Part shown: positions 63,108 through 64,000 of the stretch, piece by piece
Layout of the letters: the number at the start of each line of letters is the position of its first letter
Position numbering within the stretch: the first letter of the stretch is position 1
DNA from: Pyrinomonadaceae bacterium
Lineage (GTDB): Bacteria; Acidobacteriota; Blastocatellia; Pyrinomonadales; Pyrinomonadaceae
Direction of reading: 5' to 3'
NCBI GenBank assembly: GCA_017983495.1
Contig: JAGOBH010000003.1
Location: forward strand, 62,001 to 126,000
Length of the DNA: 64,000 nt
Position numbers and translations under genes: made by a program
The notes under the pieces: generated by a model
Told to the model about the DNA's origin: nothing
The model's database searches: none
Seen by the model: only the letters and a program-made list of their open reading frames with translations

Positions 63108-64000
<893 letters not shown>

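Overview
The window is a moderately GC-rich, densely coded bacterial chromosome segment. The set of families points to Acidobacteriota, probably class Blastocatellia (Pyrinomonadaceae-like): an Oar-type TonB-dependent receptor with a carboxypeptidase-regulatory domain, BNR/FG-GAP secreted proteins, several exported peptidases (M14, M16, S9, M19), NtrC-type sigma-54 regulators, futalosine-pathway menaquinone synthesis, DUF4349/DUF4126/DUF4350 proteins, and many short dispersed word-repeats. The taxon is inferred from gene content and memory; no rRNA or tRNA gene was found.

Layout. 1-2.8 kb: M16 (cut by the left edge) and M14 exported peptidases. 2.9-9.3 kb: OPT transporter, a lipoprotein with a pilin-like C-terminus, a PilZ protein, and a Gfo/Idh oxidoreductase overlapping an M19 dipeptidase. 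9.4-12.8 kb: large secreted BNR + FG-GAP repeat protein. 12.8-17.4 kb: a repeat island in which three copies of a composite repeat (two ~330 bp, one ~140 bp) each lie just upstream of a small orphan gene for an exported protein. 17.4-23.3 kb, minus strand: S9 peptidase, esterase, NTF2-like protein, sterol desaturase-like membrane enzyme, peptidoglycan-binding protein. 23.3-29 kb: mqnD, methyltransferase and ubiX-like operon, larB-like gene, sppA, a second methyltransferase. 29-34.6 kb: NtrC-type regulator followed by the Oar-like receptor. 34.7-40 kb: membrane protein / DUF4129 / DUF4350 / TauE / MoxR operon. 40-44 kb, minus: a Ser/Thr kinase-like protein lacking its catalytic Asp, then atpE, atpB, atpI and atpZ. 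44.1-54.5 kb: glycosyltransferase and an apparent N-acetylgalactosamine-type catabolic locus. 54.5-64 kb: waaA, efp, TPR lipoprotein, an exported glucan-water-dikinase-like protein, beta-carbonic anhydrase, glycosyltransferase, DUF4349 lipoprotein, DUF4126 protein, and an NtrC-type regulator cut by the right edge.

How the genes work together. The clearest pathway is at 45.3-54.5 kb: a GH109-type glycosidase, an SSS sodium symporter, a PfkB sugar kinase, an amidohydrolase, an AgaS-type isomerase/deaminase, a LacC-type tagatose-6-phosphate kinase, a class II tagatose-bisphosphate-type aldolase and a DeoR repressor. The long minus-strand operon and the divergent agaS-like gene share one intergenic region that holds a perfect 12-bp inverted repeat over a TATAAT box, a good operator candidate. 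The F0 genes atpZ-I-B-E form a unit that ends at a strong terminator without the F1 genes. The ubiX-like/methyltransferase/mqnD operon fits menaquinone synthesis. The most unusual non-coding content is the repeat island at 12.8-17.4 kb and dispersed word-repeats with roughly 9-nt period, often paired as inverted arms.
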